Positions 1 to 9,223 are shown, numbered from the stretch's first letter. The stretch is DNA of 57,376 nt from an uncultured Prevotella sp. (GCA_945787895.1 CALZJQ010000004.1:1-57376), one strand, 5' to 3'. A program made the numbers and translations. Notes: generated by a model from the sequence alone, not told the origin.

Positions 1-611
1 GAACCAACATACACGGCAATGTGGACGATGTTGTCGAAGTAGGCCTGATCTACAGTCACACCTTCGTCATTTATTGACTGACGGAGTACTTTGTAAGTTG
101 TAGGATTGACCTGTGAATAAGCATGATACCTTGTATCGCCAACGAGAAGTACCGAGTCGCGCTTTATCAAGACTCCCTGGTTGATTGCTACATTCTTCAG
201 CTCTTTCCTTTCAAAAAGGTCATCGTACTCATCATTGCCAGCCTTGGACAGACGTATCTCGTCACCCTCGGTATTGACAAACCAGAAAGTGCAGTTGGAC
301 ATCTTTTTTATATGATACTTGGTCTGGAGAGAGTTTTCAAGGTATAAGGTGTCTGCGAGAATATGAAACCTAACCGACTCGCTGAGAGAGTCGGGGTAGA
401 ATATCGTGTCGCCAACAACCCTGAAGACACAGTTTCCGTGAGACTCATTAACCCATATTCCCTGCATCATTTTTTTCGCTTCGGCATCTTTTTGCTGCTC
501 TTGTGAAGGGGAAGCCTTGCGGTTACTGCATGAGTTGAGAGTAACAAGCAAGAAGAGGGAGACAATGACGTGCAGTGAGATGCGGGGAAGCCTGCCAGCA
601 GCTTTGTACAT
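1..611 (-). CDS. Lipoprotein of unknown function, 3' end outside the window
   Basis: The minus-strand frame is open from an ATG at 611 to the left edge of the window, giving at least 203 residues with no stop. The N-terminus has a basic start, a hydrophobic stretch (residues about 13-25) and a lipobox ending L-N-S-C with Cys28, so it should be a lipoprotein exported by Sec and lipidated. The rest is soluble and beta-rich in appearance, with a segment starting around GIWVNES that resembles small Bacteroidales lipoproteins with a lipocalin-like repeat; DUF4738 is a guess I cannot verify. It is transcribed divergently from the HU/SPOR gene at 764, across an AT-rich 150-bp spacer. The reading frame and lipobox are seen directly; the function is unknown. 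Confidence 0.8.
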   Translation of the reverse strand, partial: MYKAAGRLPRISLHVIVSLFLLVTLNSCSNRKASPSQEQQKDAEAKKMMQGIWVNESHGNCVFRVVGDTIFYPDSLSESVRFHILADTLYLENSLQTKYHIKKMSNCTFWFVNTEGDEIRLSKAGNDEYDDLFERKELKNVAINQGVLIKRDSVLLVGDTRYHAYSQVNPTTYKVLRQSINDEGVTVDQAYFDNIVHIAVYVG

Positions 612-724
612 GGTCAATGGTAAAATATAATAATGTGTTGTTTTCATAAACGGCTGCAAATATAGTAATAATTTTTCATAAATGGATATTCACGTTTTTT
701 TTTATGATAAAAAATTATTTTTAT

Positions 725-755
725 TTGCGGATATGAATAAAAATTCGTACATTTG
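725..755 (+). promoter_or_regulatory. Bacteroidetes-type promoter of the HU/SPOR gene
   Basis: TTG at 725-727 is followed after 20 bp by TACATTTG at 748-755, a match to the Bacteroidetes sigma-ABfr consensus (TTTG -33, TAnnTTTG -7). Transcription should start near 759-760, only about four or five bases before the ATG at 764. Confidence 0.7.
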
Positions 756-763
756 CACTTCCA

Positions 764-1867
764 ATGATAGAACTGGCAAAACACATAGAGATACTACTCC
801 TTGATAACGACTGCGTTATCGTTCCGGACTTTGGTGGGTTTATGGCTCACCACGTGGATGCTGTGTATGATACGGAGGAGGGATTGTTTCTGCCACCTCG
901 TCGGACGCTTGGTTTCAACCCTCAGCTCTATATCAATGATTCTCTGCTTGCCCAGTCCTATGTGGAAGCCTACGACCTAAGCTATCCCGATGCCATTCAG
1001 CGTATTGAATCCGAAGTCAGGGAAATCAGGCAGACGCTGAATCAGGAGGGGTTTTATGAATTGCCTGACATAGGAATAATCAGACAAAACGGAGACGACA
1101 ATTACGACTTTGAGCCGTGTCCGTCAGGCATTCTTACTCCGTCCATATACGCTCTCAACTCTTTTGAGATGCCCTTGCTTTCAGCAAAGGGACCTGCCTT
1201 GGAATTGTCTCAGAAGGAAGAGAATGCGGGCACTGTCCAGAGCAGGAAAGTCAAGGCCAGAAAGAAGTGGAACGGTCTGATGAGAATCCCTAAGACCAAC
1301 AGAGAGACTCCAGTTGTTTCAGAAGAAGGACTTGAAGAGAATGCTGCCATTGTATTGAGCATTGATGCAGTGATGCTTCGGAATATCGTGGCAGCTGCCG
1401 TGGTTATGTTGCTCGTCGTGTTTTCATACATACCATTAGGCGAAGCCGTTCCTACCAACATACAGCAATGCTCCATTGACAGCAACATATTCTCAACCAT
1501 CCTGCCGAAGGTGAAAGTAGAGCCGGCGGACAAGTTGGAGATGATTAAGGTCGTCAACAATACAGTAGTAAACGCTGAGCGTTCATCTTCTGAGGATTCC
1601 ATCATGAATGAGATCGATGACAGTCAGGCAGACATGGAGACCTATGTTATCGTCCTTGCCAGCAAGGTGACAAAAAGAAACGGTGAGATGCTTGCAGAAA
1701 GACTCTCTTCCGATGGTCTGAAGGATGTCAGGGTAATTGAAAGAAAGGGGGGAAACAAGGTAGTCGCAGGTAATTACAGAACAGAACAAGAAGCATATAC
1801 GGCATCAAGGGAATTGCGCAATACTTCTTCGCAGTTTGAAGATGTCTGGATAATGAAGCTTGATTAA
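764..1867 (+). CDS. HU-CCDC81-type and SPOR domain membrane protein
   Basis: 367 residues. The N-terminal ~135 residues resemble the Bacteroidetes HU/CCDC81-like domain pair (conserved segments LLLDNDCVIVPDFGGF and RTLGFNPQL). A basic linker and one predicted membrane helix (about 206-226) follow, then a C-terminal SPOR domain (about 290-367). SPOR domains bind denuded septal peptidoglycan, so this is probably a bitopic inner-membrane protein with an inward DNA- or protein-binding part and a periplasmic peptidoglycan-binding part, perhaps linked to cell division. The start at 764 is chosen because the family begins just before this HIEILLLDNDC segment and no upstream in-frame ATG fits. The promoter lies almost on top of the start codon. 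Domain calls are by recognition; the cell-division role is inferred. Confidence 0.85.
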   Translation: MIELAKHIEILLLDNDCVIVPDFGGFMAHHVDAVYDTEEGLFLPPRRTLGFNPQLYINDSLLAQSYVEAYDLSYPDAIQRIESEVREIRQTLNQEGFYELPDIGIIRQNGDDNYDFEPCPSGILTPSIYALNSFEMPLLSAKGPALELSQKEENAGTVQSRKVKARKKWNGLMRIPKTNRETPVVSEEGLEENAAIVLSIDAVMLRNIVAAAVVMLLVVFSYIPLGEAVPTNIQQCSIDSNIFSTILPKVKVEPADKLEMIKVVNNTVVNAERSSSEDSIMNEIDDSQADMETYVIVLASKVTKRNGEMLAERLSSDGLKDVRVIERKGGNKVVAGNYRTEQEAYTASRELRNTSSQFEDVWIMKLD

Positions 1868-1972
1868 GGTGAAGGGTGCTCATGACTTGTGTATTCTTCA
1901 TCTTTGTTTTTTTGTCAATAGACTGTCAAGTATGAAACAACTGTTATTTTTCTCAAAACAATAACCTTATAC

Positions 1973-2506
1973 ATGAAAAGAGTAAGATGTCCCAAGTGTG
2001 ATAATTATATCACATTTGATGAAACGAAATATGAAAACGGTCAGTCGTTGGTCTTTCTTTGTGACAGATGTGGAAAGGAATTTGGTATCCGCATAGGTGT
2101 CACAAAACTTAGGAAACAACAGAAAGAAGAAAACCCAACAGCAGAAGAAACTGATGAAGGATGCGGTGCTATCATTGTGATAGAGAATGTGTTCCATTAC
2201 AAGCAGGTACTTCCTCTGCGCATGGGAGACAATGTGATAGGCCGATATATGAAAGGTTCCAAATGCAATACTCCTATAGAAACTGTCGATCCGTCAGTAG
2301 ATATGAATCATTGTGTAATCAATGTCTCCCGGAAAAAAGACGGGACTCTGAAATATGTCCTCAGGGACGGTCCGAGCTATACAGGTACTTTCGTTGATAA
2401 CCAGATTCTCGGAGACAGGGAACGCAGGATAATATATAATGATACTTTATTCACCATAGGGGCTACTTCCATTATCCTGAAGACAAAAGGACATGAAAAC
2501 GATTGA
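1973..2506 (+). CDS. Zinc-ribbon and FHA domain protein
   Basis: 177 residues. An N-terminal zinc ribbon is visible as C6-x2-C9 and C30-x2-C33. Residues about 60-170 form a forkhead-associated domain with the NVIGRY strand, an N-H in place of the usual S-x-x-H, and the GTFVDN turn. FHA domains bind phosphothreonine peptides, so the protein probably reads out Ser/Thr kinase signalling in the cytoplasm. No kinase is encoded nearby. It lies 105 bp after the SPOR gene and 59 bp before a flavodoxin-ferredoxin gene. Family members of this length with a zinc ribbon plus FHA are known in Bacteroidales. Its partner and pathway are unknown. Confidence 0.8.
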   Translation: MKRVRCPKCDNYITFDETKYENGQSLVFLCDRCGKEFGIRIGVTKLRKQQKEENPTAEETDEGCGAIIVIENVFHYKQVLPLRMGDNVIGRYMKGSKCNTPIETVDPSVDMNHCVINVSRKKDGTLKYVLRDGPSYTGTFVDNQILGDRERRIIYNDTLFTIGATSIILKTKGHEND

Positions 2507-2565
2507 TTGTCCCTTATGTAAGACTGGATGTTACGTGAATCTTCTGAAACTAATGTTGCAGATAT

Positions 2566-3357
2566 ATGATATTTTATTTCTCAGCTACAGGAAACAGTAA
2601 ATGGGCAGCAGAAAAATTAGCCGGACTCATTTCTGATAAAGCATGTGATATTTCAAAACTGGACAAAGCTCCAGAATATTCCCTGAAAGCAGGAGAAAGG
2701 CTGGGATTCGTATTCCCGGTTCATGGTTGGAGAGTACCATCCATAGTCAGAGAGTTCATTTCTGCATTGAACATAAATCATTATACGCAGTTTACATATA
2801 CCTATGCGCTCTGCACTGCCGGTGACAGTATAGGGGAGACAATGACGTTCCTCAGAAAAGAACTTGAAAACAAGGGACTTCATCTTAATGCCACTTTCTC
2901 GGTGATAATGCCAGAAAGTTACATCGGACTGCCATTCATGTATCTTGATACCTACACTTCTGCGAACACTAAATACTACAATGCCAGCGTCAGGTTAAAT
3001 AAATATGCGACACTTATTAGTGAGGGCAGGGGTGGAGAGCATCTGGACAAAGGAACATTTCCAAAGTTTTATTCATATTGCTTAGGGTCTTTTTTTGAAA
3101 AGTATCTCATTACAGATGCTTTCTTTCATGTAGATAAGGAAAAATGTATTGGATGCGGGCTTTGTTCCAAATCATGTCCTGTCAATGATATTAGACAGGG
3201 AGAAAGCAGAGAACCCGTCTGGAAGAGGAACAAGAAATGCCTCACTTGCTTCGCTTGCCTGCATCATTGCCCGACAAATGCAATTTCATGGGGATGGTTT
3301 ACCAATGGTAAAGGACAGTATTATTATGGGAAGAAAAAAGTTAAAGAATGCTTATAA
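2566..3357 (+). CDS. EFR1-type flavodoxin-ferredoxin protein
   Basis: 263 residues. The N-terminal flavodoxin-like fold begins with the FMN phosphate loop YFSATGNSKWAA (residues about 4-15). The C-terminus carries two 4Fe-4S motifs: CIGCGLCSKSCP starting near residue 194 and CLTCFACLHHCP starting near 225. The combination matches the EFR1 family of flavodoxin/ferredoxin fusions, cytoplasmic electron carriers common in anaerobes. An in-frame TAA lies just upstream at 2551, so ATG 2566 is the only reasonable start. The electron donor and acceptor cannot be told from the context. It is probably co-transcribed with the FHA gene; the next gene has its own promoter. Confidence 0.88.
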   Translation: MIFYFSATGNSKWAAEKLAGLISDKACDISKLDKAPEYSLKAGERLGFVFPVHGWRVPSIVREFISALNINHYTQFTYTYALCTAGDSIGETMTFLRKELENKGLHLNATFSVIMPESYIGLPFMYLDTYTSANTKYYNASVRLNKYATLISEGRGGEHLDKGTFPKFYSYCLGSFFEKYLITDAFFHVDKEKCIGCGLCSKSCPVNDIRQGESREPVWKRNKKCLTCFACLHHCPTNAISWGWFTNGKGQYYYGKKKVKECL

Positions 3358-3361
3358 TTTA

Positions 3362-3390
3362 TTGTCTTTTCCATTTTTTTTATATCTTTG
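3362..3390 (+). promoter_or_regulatory. Promoter of the DUF4468 gene
   Basis: TTG at 3362-3364, an 18-bp T-rich spacer, then TATCTTTG at 3383-3390, matching the Bacteroidetes -33/-7 pattern 46 bp before the ATG at 3436. The preceding CDS ends at 3357. Confidence 0.65.
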
Positions 3391-3435
3391 CATTTGATAT
3401 TTTGATTATTAACTCATAATTAGGTCAATATAAAG

Positions 3436-4089
3436 ATGAAAAAAATAATTATTGCTTTCTCGCTGCTTATTTCCGCAACCTGTTCCTTTGCACAGACAGG
3501 ATGGGAAACTCCCACAAATGTAAGTAATGGACAGGGACAGGAGAAAAAAGCATTGTTCGGCAATAAGACGGCAAAAGTAATCGAACCCAAATATCAGAAA
3601 GGTGCTGTAACGGAAGAAAACGGCAAGGTTTGCTGGGTAAAGACTTTTGAACTTCCCGGACTGTCTGCTTCACAAGTCTATGACAAAACACTCGCTGCGA
3701 TGCAGAAATTCGTGAAGACAGATAAGCAAAGTGAGAAGTCTGCCGTTGCCGTGGTCAACAAAGACAGCAAAAAGATAGGGGTAAGACTCAATGAGAAACT
3801 TGTATTTGCAAACAAAGCCCTTTCGTATGACTTTACAGAATTCAACTATCACCTGCTAATCGCCTGCAGTGATGGCAAATGCACTGTAAGAATGACTAAC
3901 TTGTCATACTTCTACGAGGCCGGTCGTCCATCAGAGGCAAGGTATTCTGCTGAAGAGATGATTTCTGACAGTGTATCATTCAATAAGAAAGGTACAAAAT
4001 ATACAAAGGGTGGTACAAAAAAATTCCGTGAGAAGACTATCGACCGTAAGGACGAGGTTTTTGCATGGATAGAAACAGAACTCAAGTGA
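3436..4089 (+). CDS. Secreted DUF4468-type protein
   Basis: 217 residues with a Sec signal peptide of about 20 residues ending CSFAQ. The mature part (VCWVKTFELPG near residue 66, then LVFANKALSYDFTEFNYHLLI around 125) matches the Bacteroidetes DUF4468 family, thought to adopt a TBP-like fold and usually periplasmic or surface-exposed. Its molecular role is not established. It has its own promoter upstream and is followed 7 bp later by a small membrane-protein gene, so the two are likely an operon. Confidence 0.8.
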   Translation: MKKIIIAFSLLISATCSFAQTGWETPTNVSNGQGQEKKALFGNKTAKVIEPKYQKGAVTEENGKVCWVKTFELPGLSASQVYDKTLAAMQKFVKTDKQSEKSAVAVVNKDSKKIGVRLNEKLVFANKALSYDFTEFNYHLLIACSDGKCTVRMTNLSYFYEAGRPSEARYSAEEMISDSVSFNKKGTKYTKGGTKKFREKTIDRKDEVFAWIETELK

Positions 4090-4096
4090 TGAGACA

Positions 4097-4348
4097 ATGA
4101 CACAGACTAACACAGAGTTGAATAATAAAATGGGCGATGAAAGTATCGTAGTACGCCGTCACAGAAAACCTCAAAAGGAGCGTGACAGATTCTTTGTCGT
4201 CAGACAGATACTAAACGTATTGTTCATGATTGGAGCAATAGCTGGTTGCATCGTCTATCTCAAAGTGAATGACAGGATGGGAGCTGTCCTCATTATCATC
4301 GCAATGGCTTTCAAAATGGCAGAGTGTGTCCTGAGATTCAAGAAATAA
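4097..4348 (+). CDS. Small two-helix membrane protein
   Basis: 83 residues. A polar, basic N-terminal ~35 residues precede two predicted membrane helices (about 38-54 and 58-75), and the protein ends LRFKK. I do not recognise the family. It begins 7 bp after the DUF4468 gene, which supports co-transcription and makes it likely to be real despite its size. Translation could also begin at Met12 (4130); 4097 is preferred for its tight spacing. Confidence 0.65.
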   Translation: MTQTNTELNNKMGDESIVVRRHRKPQKERDRFFVVRQILNVLFMIGAIAGCIVYLKVNDRMGAVLIIIAMAFKMAECVLRFKK

Positions 4349-4381
4349 TTTTCAGCTTCGGCAGGATTAGTACCTGCTTGT

Positions 4382-4492
4382 CGGTTTTAGGTTGTTGGTT
4401 TTGGATAGGCAAGTCTCATTCCTTGAGTAATACTCCATTAGCCAAGCATTCCAACCTACAACCAACATCCCAAAACCCAAAACCAAGAAACA
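4382..4492 (-). repeat. Type A palindromic intergenic element (core inverted)
   Basis: The left arm (4383-4404) is made of 7-bp G/T units (GGTTTTA, GGTTGTT, GGTTTT) and the right arm (4451-4491) of their C/A complements ending ACCAAGAAAC. The core at about 4407-4447 is the inverted form of the type A core (ACTCCATTAGCCAAGCATTCC at its right side). The element ends 8 bp before the porin start codon. Confidence 0.75.
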
Positions 4493-4499
4493 GTTTTTC

Positions 4500-6812
4500 A
4501 TGAAGAGACACCTCTTTATAATATTGTTATTTTTACTGAATCATTCTTCTGTCTTGGCTCAAATAGATGAAGGATTTGACAGTGATGGCTTTGACCAGAC
4601 CAGCAACACTTTCAATCCCTCCCACAAGGCTGATACAACGAAGAGCAAAAAGGTTGCTCCTCGGGGTATGTATGTGTGGACTGTTGACAAGGACTTTGGG
4701 GAAAGAACCATGCAACTGAAGGACACCGTCCAGCATATGTTCATGAATTCCGGTATGACTCAGGGTCTTTATGGAGAATACAATACTACTGGAAACCTTG
4801 GTGCTCCGAGGATAAACAGGATTTTCATTGAAAGAAATGAAGGAAGCGATTTTTTCTTTTTGAAAAATTACGATTTCTTCCTTACCAAGCCTGAAAACCT
4901 ACGTTTTACAAATACGCTTTCACCTATCACCAACCTTAATTATTATTCATGTGGTGACAAGACTAATGGTGAGGACTATCTGAAGGCATTGTTTGCTGTA
5001 AATGCAAGCAAGCAGCTCGGTGGGGGATTTAAGTTTAATTACATGTATGGCCGTGGCTTTTACCAAAATCAATCTACGGCACTATTCGATTTCACATTGT
5101 GGACATCATATCTTGGTGACAGATACCAGGCTCATGCAATCTTCTCTACCGATCACATGAAAAATACAGAGAACGGTGGCATTACTGATGACAATTATAT
5201 TACTCATCCTGAAATATTTGAAGACAATTTCACCTCTTCTGAAATTCCTGTGTGCCTTTCCGACAACTGGACACGGAACGATGCCGTTCATTTCTTTCTC
5301 TCGCATCGCTACAGTGTGGGTTTCAACAAGAAAGTGCCAATGACAGAGGAGGAGATTGCAGCCAAAAAGTTTGCCATTGAATCAAAAAGGGAGTCAGAGA
5401 AAAAGAAAAACAAGAGTAAAGGAGAGAAAGAAAGTCTGAATGGAGATGCATATGAGAAAAAATACTCTGGTCGTCCGAGTGATGCAAAAGTGGTAGGAGA
5501 TTTGCCACCAAAGTCAGAGAAGGCAGACAGTGATGACCGAATATCTGTAGGAACAAAAGAAACAGCCGACTCATTGTTGGCTGAAAATCAAAAGAATACA
5601 GACGAAGATACCGTCTGGTACAAGCATGAGTATGTTCCGGTCACAAGTTTCATACATACACTCAATTTTGATAGATACGACAGGAATTACATTGCATATA
5701 CTTCTCCTTCCGACTATTATTCTGAGAGTTATGAGCTCGTAGATAATGTCATGAAGGATTCCATTGACGATGTGACAAAACATCTGCGGATGAAAAACCT
5801 TTTTGCTATATCAATGCTTGAAGGATTCAATAAGTGGATGAAGACTGGACTCAAAATGTTCATCTCGCATGATTTTCGTAAGTATTCACTGCCTGATACC
5901 ATCAATAAAACCGTGGACTACAAGGAAAACATAATAAAAATAGGTGGACAGATTTCCAAGACACAAGGAAAATTCCTTCATTATAATGTAACGGGAGATT
6001 TCGGAATTGCAGGTGACCGGTTCGGAGACTTCTGCTTGGATGCCAAGGCAGACGTTAATATTCCATTGCTTGGAGATACTGCAAGAATAGATCTTGAAGG
6101 TTTTTTCCATAACGAAAAACCTGATTTCTATATGTCACATTATCATTCCAAACATTTTTGGTGGGACAATGATGACATGAACAAGGTCAAACATACCCAT
6201 GTAGGGGGAACAATTACTTTCCCCAAGACAAGAACGAGAGTAAGGATTGGAATGGACAATATTAGTGATTATAGCTACCTTGCCATGAATTATTCCCTTT
6301 CAAGTTCTGGACTTCCCGTTAAACTCGACGCTTTTTCCAGACAATCTGACGAAAGCATCAGACTGTTTACCGCACAATTATGCCAGAACTTGAAATTTGG
6401 TGTCCTCAACTGGGAAAACAGGGTGACTTACCAGAACAGCAGCAATCAGGCAGTCATTCCAGTTCCGGACATTAACATCTGGAGTAACATATACATTGAC
6501 TTTAAGATTGCAAGGGTATTGAAATGTCATTTTGGTGCAGATATTTCATATTTCTCTTCATATTTCGCTCCTGAGTATTGCTCACAGTTAGGTACGTTTG
6601 CAGTGCAGGAGAATGAAGAAGTGAGGACAAAGATAGGAAATTATCCGTTTGTCAACATATATGCAAATTTTGTCCTGAAAGGATGCAGGTTCTTCATAAT
6701 GATGAGTCACGTCAATCAGGGGCAAGGCAACAGGATGTATTTTACCACTCCTCATCATCCTATGAATGAGAGTATGCTGAAAATGGGAATCTCTTGGACA
6801 TTTTACAATTAA
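4500..6812 (+). CDS. Putative outer-membrane porin (Porin_10 type)
   Basis: 770 residues with a 21-residue signal peptide ending SVLAQ. The rest is rich in alternating aromatic/polar strands and ends in W-T-F-Y-N, an outer-membrane barrel signature with a C-terminal aromatic. The order of conserved segments (RGMYVWTVDKDFGER near 50; FFFLKNYDFF near 120) matches the Bacteroidetes putative porin family PF14121. A hydrophilic Lys/Ser/Glu-rich stretch (about 285-365) interrupts the barrel and is probably an extracellular loop. The substrate is unknown. The galactose genes galM and galK follow after 31 bp, so sugar passage is possible but unproven. A type A repeat fills the spacer upstream; I see no clear promoter. 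Confidence 0.82.
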   Translation: MKRHLFIILLFLLNHSSVLAQIDEGFDSDGFDQTSNTFNPSHKADTTKSKKVAPRGMYVWTVDKDFGERTMQLKDTVQHMFMNSGMTQGLYGEYNTTGNLGAPRINRIFIERNEGSDFFFLKNYDFFLTKPENLRFTNTLSPITNLNYYSCGDKTNGEDYLKALFAVNASKQLGGGFKFNYMYGRGFYQNQSTALFDFTLWTSYLGDRYQAHAIFSTDHMKNTENGGITDDNYITHPEIFEDNFTSSEIPVCLSDNWTRNDAVHFFLSHRYSVGFNKKVPMTEEEIAAKKFAIESKRESEKKKNKSKGEKESLNGDAYEKKYSGRPSDAKVVGDLPPKSEKADSDDRISVGTKETADSLLAENQKNTDEDTVWYKHEYVPVTSFIHTLNFDRYDRNYIAYTSPSDYYSESYELVDNVMKDSIDDVTKHLRMKNLFAISMLEGFNKWMKTGLKMFISHDFRKYSLPDTINKTVDYKENIIKIGGQISKTQGKFLHYNVTGDFGIAGDRFGDFCLDAKADVNIPLLGDTARIDLEGFFHNEKPDFYMSHYHSKHFWWDNDDMNKVKHTHVGGTITFPKTRTRVRIGMDNISDYSYLAMNYSLSSSGLPVKLDAFSRQSDESIRLFTAQLCQNLKFGVLNWENRVTYQNSSNQAVIPVPDINIWSNIYIDFKIARVLKCHFGADISYFSSYFAPEYCSQLGTFAVQENEEVRTKIGNYPFVNIYANFVLKGCRFFIMMSHVNQGQGNRMYFTTPHHPMNESMLKMGISWTFYN

Positions 6813-6843
6813 ACATAATTTTTTTAACCTAAACTTAATTGAT

Positions 6844-7929
6844 ATGATTAACCCTAATGAAAACATTTGTGGTCTAAAGCGGGAAGACTTCCAGACCATG
6901 GTACAAGGTAAGAAGACAGATCTCTATATTCTTCGTAACTGTAACGGTTGCGAAGTGGCAGTAACGAATTATGGTGGTTCCATCGCCGCAATGATGATGC
7001 CCGACAAGGACGGAAATATGGGTGATGTCATTCATGGCTTTGACAATATTCAGGACATGCTTAAAGGACATCAACCTTTCCTCTCTACTCTTGTCGGCCG
7101 TTTCGGAAACCGTATCAAGGAAGGTCGCTACACTCTCAACGGCAAAGAATACCAACTTGCGCTGAATGACGGTCCGAACCATCTTCATGGAGGACCTACC
7201 GGTTACCATGCACGTGTGTGGGATGCCCTTCAGATGAGTGACCAACGTCTTGCCCTCAACTATGTGAGTGCATACGGTGAAGAAGGTTTTTCCGGTGAAG
7301 TGCATCTTACTGTGGAATACACGCTGACAGATGATAATGAGTTTGTAATTGAATACCTTGCCACGACAAACAAGAAAACAATCATCAACCTCACCCATCA
7401 CGCATTCTTCGCACTTGCTGGCGTGGCTAATCCTACACCTGACGTTCTTGACCTCGAATGCCAGATAAATGCTGATTTCTATCTGCCTATCGACAGCGTG
7501 TCTATCCCAACGGGAGAAATACTTAAAGTGGAGGGTACTCCATTCGATTTCCGTTCTCCAAAGAAGATAGGACAGGACATTGAGGCTGATAACGAACAGT
7601 TGCGCAATGGTCAGGGTTACGACCATAACTATGTTCTTAACAAACGTGAAGTAGGGGAGTTGTCTTTTGCTGCACGCCTGAAGGAACCTCACAGCGGACG
7701 TACGCTGGAAATGTACACTACAGAACCTGGAGTTCAGCTTTACACTGACAATTTCGGAGATGGATTCTGTGGTTATCATGGTGCCACATTCCCACGTCGT
7801 TCGGCAGTATGTCTGGAAGCACAGCATTTCCCAGATTCTCCTAATCGCCCATACTTCCCTTCGGTGGTTCTCAACCCTGGTGAGAGATACAAGCAGAAGA
7901 CTATCTACAAGTTTGGCGTTGAAAAGTAA
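6844..7929 (+). CDS. galM: Aldose 1-epimerase (galactose mutarotase)
   Basis: 361 residues without a signal peptide, so cytoplasmic. It interconverts alpha- and beta-D-galactose (or glucose) for the Leloir pathway. Family landmarks are visible: GRFGNRI near 82, NHLHGGPTGYHARVW from about 112, the catalytic-histidine segment NLTHHAFF near 181, and the catalytic-glutamate segment VCLEAQHFPDSPN near 321. The first His segment reads T-H-H-A where many bacterial homologues have T-N-H-S. It lies 31 bp after the porin gene and is followed by galK across a type A repeat. The second galM-like gene at 45585 is a lipoprotein and probably serves arabinose. Confidence 0.93.
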   Translation: MINPNENICGLKREDFQTMVQGKKTDLYILRNCNGCEVAVTNYGGSIAAMMMPDKDGNMGDVIHGFDNIQDMLKGHQPFLSTLVGRFGNRIKEGRYTLNGKEYQLALNDGPNHLHGGPTGYHARVWDALQMSDQRLALNYVSAYGEEGFSGEVHLTVEYTLTDDNEFVIEYLATTNKKTIINLTHHAFFALAGVANPTPDVLDLECQINADFYLPIDSVSIPTGEILKVEGTPFDFRSPKKIGQDIEADNEQLRNGQGYDHNYVLNKREVGELSFAARLKEPHSGRTLEMYTTEPGVQLYTDNFGDGFCGYHGATFPRRSAVCLEAQHFPDSPNRPYFPSVVLNPGERYKQKTIYKFGVEK

Positions 7930-7942
7930 TTGATTAGTATCG

Positions 7943-8057
7943 GGTTCTTGGTTTTAGGTAGTTGGTTTTAGGTTGATTACTTGTCTGAAGGAAGATTCCC
8001 CAGGAGCTAAGGCAAACCTAACCAAAAACCTAAAATCGACAACCCAAACCAACAAAC
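7943..8057 (+). repeat. Type A palindromic element between galM and galK
   Basis: The left arm 7945-7975 has 7-bp units (GGTTTTA, GGTAGTT, GGTTTTA) and the right arm 8014-8053 is the C/A complement. The forward core is at 7976-8013, diverged (ACTTGTCTGAAGGAAGATTC). It ends 5 bp before the galK ATG. It is open in the galK frame and could be misread as an N-terminal extension. Confidence 0.7.
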
Positions 8058-8062
8058 CGCAC

Positions 8063-9223
8063 ATGGATATTGAATTTGTAAGAAGCCGTTTCATCAAGCA
8101 TTTTGATGGTAGGACTGGTAATATTTATCATTCTCCAGGCAGAATAAATCTCATTGGAGAACATACTGACTATAATGGGGGCTACGTATTCCCGGGAGCC
8201 GTGGACAGTGGTATAATGGCAGAGGTCAGACCTAATGGCACCGACACCGTGATGGCTTACTCCATAGACCTCAAGGATAGGGTAGAGTTCAAGGTAGATG
8301 ACCCGAAGGGACCAAATGCCACATGGGCAAGGTTTATCTATGGTATCGTACAGGAATTCAGGCTTCTTGGCGTAGATGTAAACGGTTTCAACATCGCTTT
8401 TGCCGGAGACGTACCTCTTGGAGCCGGCATGAGTTCTTCTGCTGCAATGGAGAGTTGTTTCGCTTGTGCGTTGAATGACTTGTTTGCTGACAATAAGGTA
8501 AGCAAATGGGACATGGTACTTGCAGGACAGGCAACAGAGCATAAATACATCGGCTGTAATTGTGGCATCATGGACCAGTTTGCTTCTGTTTTCGGAAAAG
8601 CAGGAAAACTGATGCGTCTCGACTGCAACAGCCGGGAGTTTGAGTATTATCCTTTCAATCCAAAGGGATATAGGTTGGTTCTGCTAAACTCTTGCGTAAA
8701 ACACGAGCTTGCAGGTTCACCTTACAACGACCGTAGGCGTTCCTGTGAGAATGTAGCCAAGGCTGTACAGAGTAAGCATCCTGAGAGAAAGATTGAGACC
8801 TTGCGTGATTGTACTTGGGAGGACCTGAATGAAGTCAAGGACTGTGTGTCAGCAGAAGACCTTCAGCGTGCCAATTTCGTTCTCGGTGAGAAAGACCGTG
8901 TCCTTGCAGTCTGTGATGCTCTGACCCGTGGAGATTACGAGGAGGTAGGCAAACAAATGTACCTTACTCATGAAGGACTTTCTAAAGATTATGAGGTGAG
9001 TTGCGAAGAGTTGGACTATCTCAATGAAATAGCCCGCAATAATGGCGTGACAGGTTCCCGCATTATGGGAGGAGGATTTGGAGGCTGTACGATCAACCTT
9101 GTAAAGGATGAATTGTATGATACCTTTATTGCAGATGCAAAACAAAAATTCTCTCTCAGATACGGACATGAACCCAAAGTAATCGACGTGGTAATAGGTG
9201 ATGGTGCAAGGAAAATATGCTAA
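8063..9223 (+). CDS. galK: Galactokinase
   Basis: 386 residues, cytoplasmic GHMP kinase making galactose-1-phosphate from galactose and ATP. Motifs: the galactokinase signature PGRINLIGEHTDYNGGY near residue 24, the ATP-binding PLGAGMSSSAA near 120, and the C-terminal GGGFGGCTINLV near 350. An in-frame extension to 7973 exists, but those 30 codons are repeat sequence, so the start is ATG 8063, matching the normal family N-terminus. It is co-directional with galM 133 bp upstream. galT and galE are not in the window. A bidirectional hairpin follows. Confidence 0.95.
   Translation: MDIEFVRSRFIKHFDGRTGNIYHSPGRINLIGEHTDYNGGYVFPGAVDSGIMAEVRPNGTDTVMAYSIDLKDRVEFKVDDPKGPNATWARFIYGIVQEFRLLGVDVNGFNIAFAGDVPLGAGMSSSAAMESCFACALNDLFADNKVSKWDMVLAGQATEHKYIGCNCGIMDQFASVFGKAGKLMRLDCNSREFEYYPFNPKGYRLVLLNSCVKHELAGSPYNDRRRSCENVAKAVQSKHPERKIETLRDCTWEDLNEVKDCVSAEDLQRANFVLGEKDRVLAVCDALTRGDYEEVGKQMYLTHEGLSKDYEVSCEELDYLNEIARNNGVTGSRIMGGGFGGCTINLVKDELYDTFIADAKQKFSLRYGHEPKVIDVVIGDGARKIC

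Noticed and set aside
6874..7827. 317-codon minus-strand frame opposite galM
   Set aside because: Shadow of a well-supported enzyme gene; no motifs of its own.
7973..8062. In-frame 30-codon extension of galK
   Set aside because: It consists of a type A palindrome; the galactokinase family N-terminus begins at ATG 8063.
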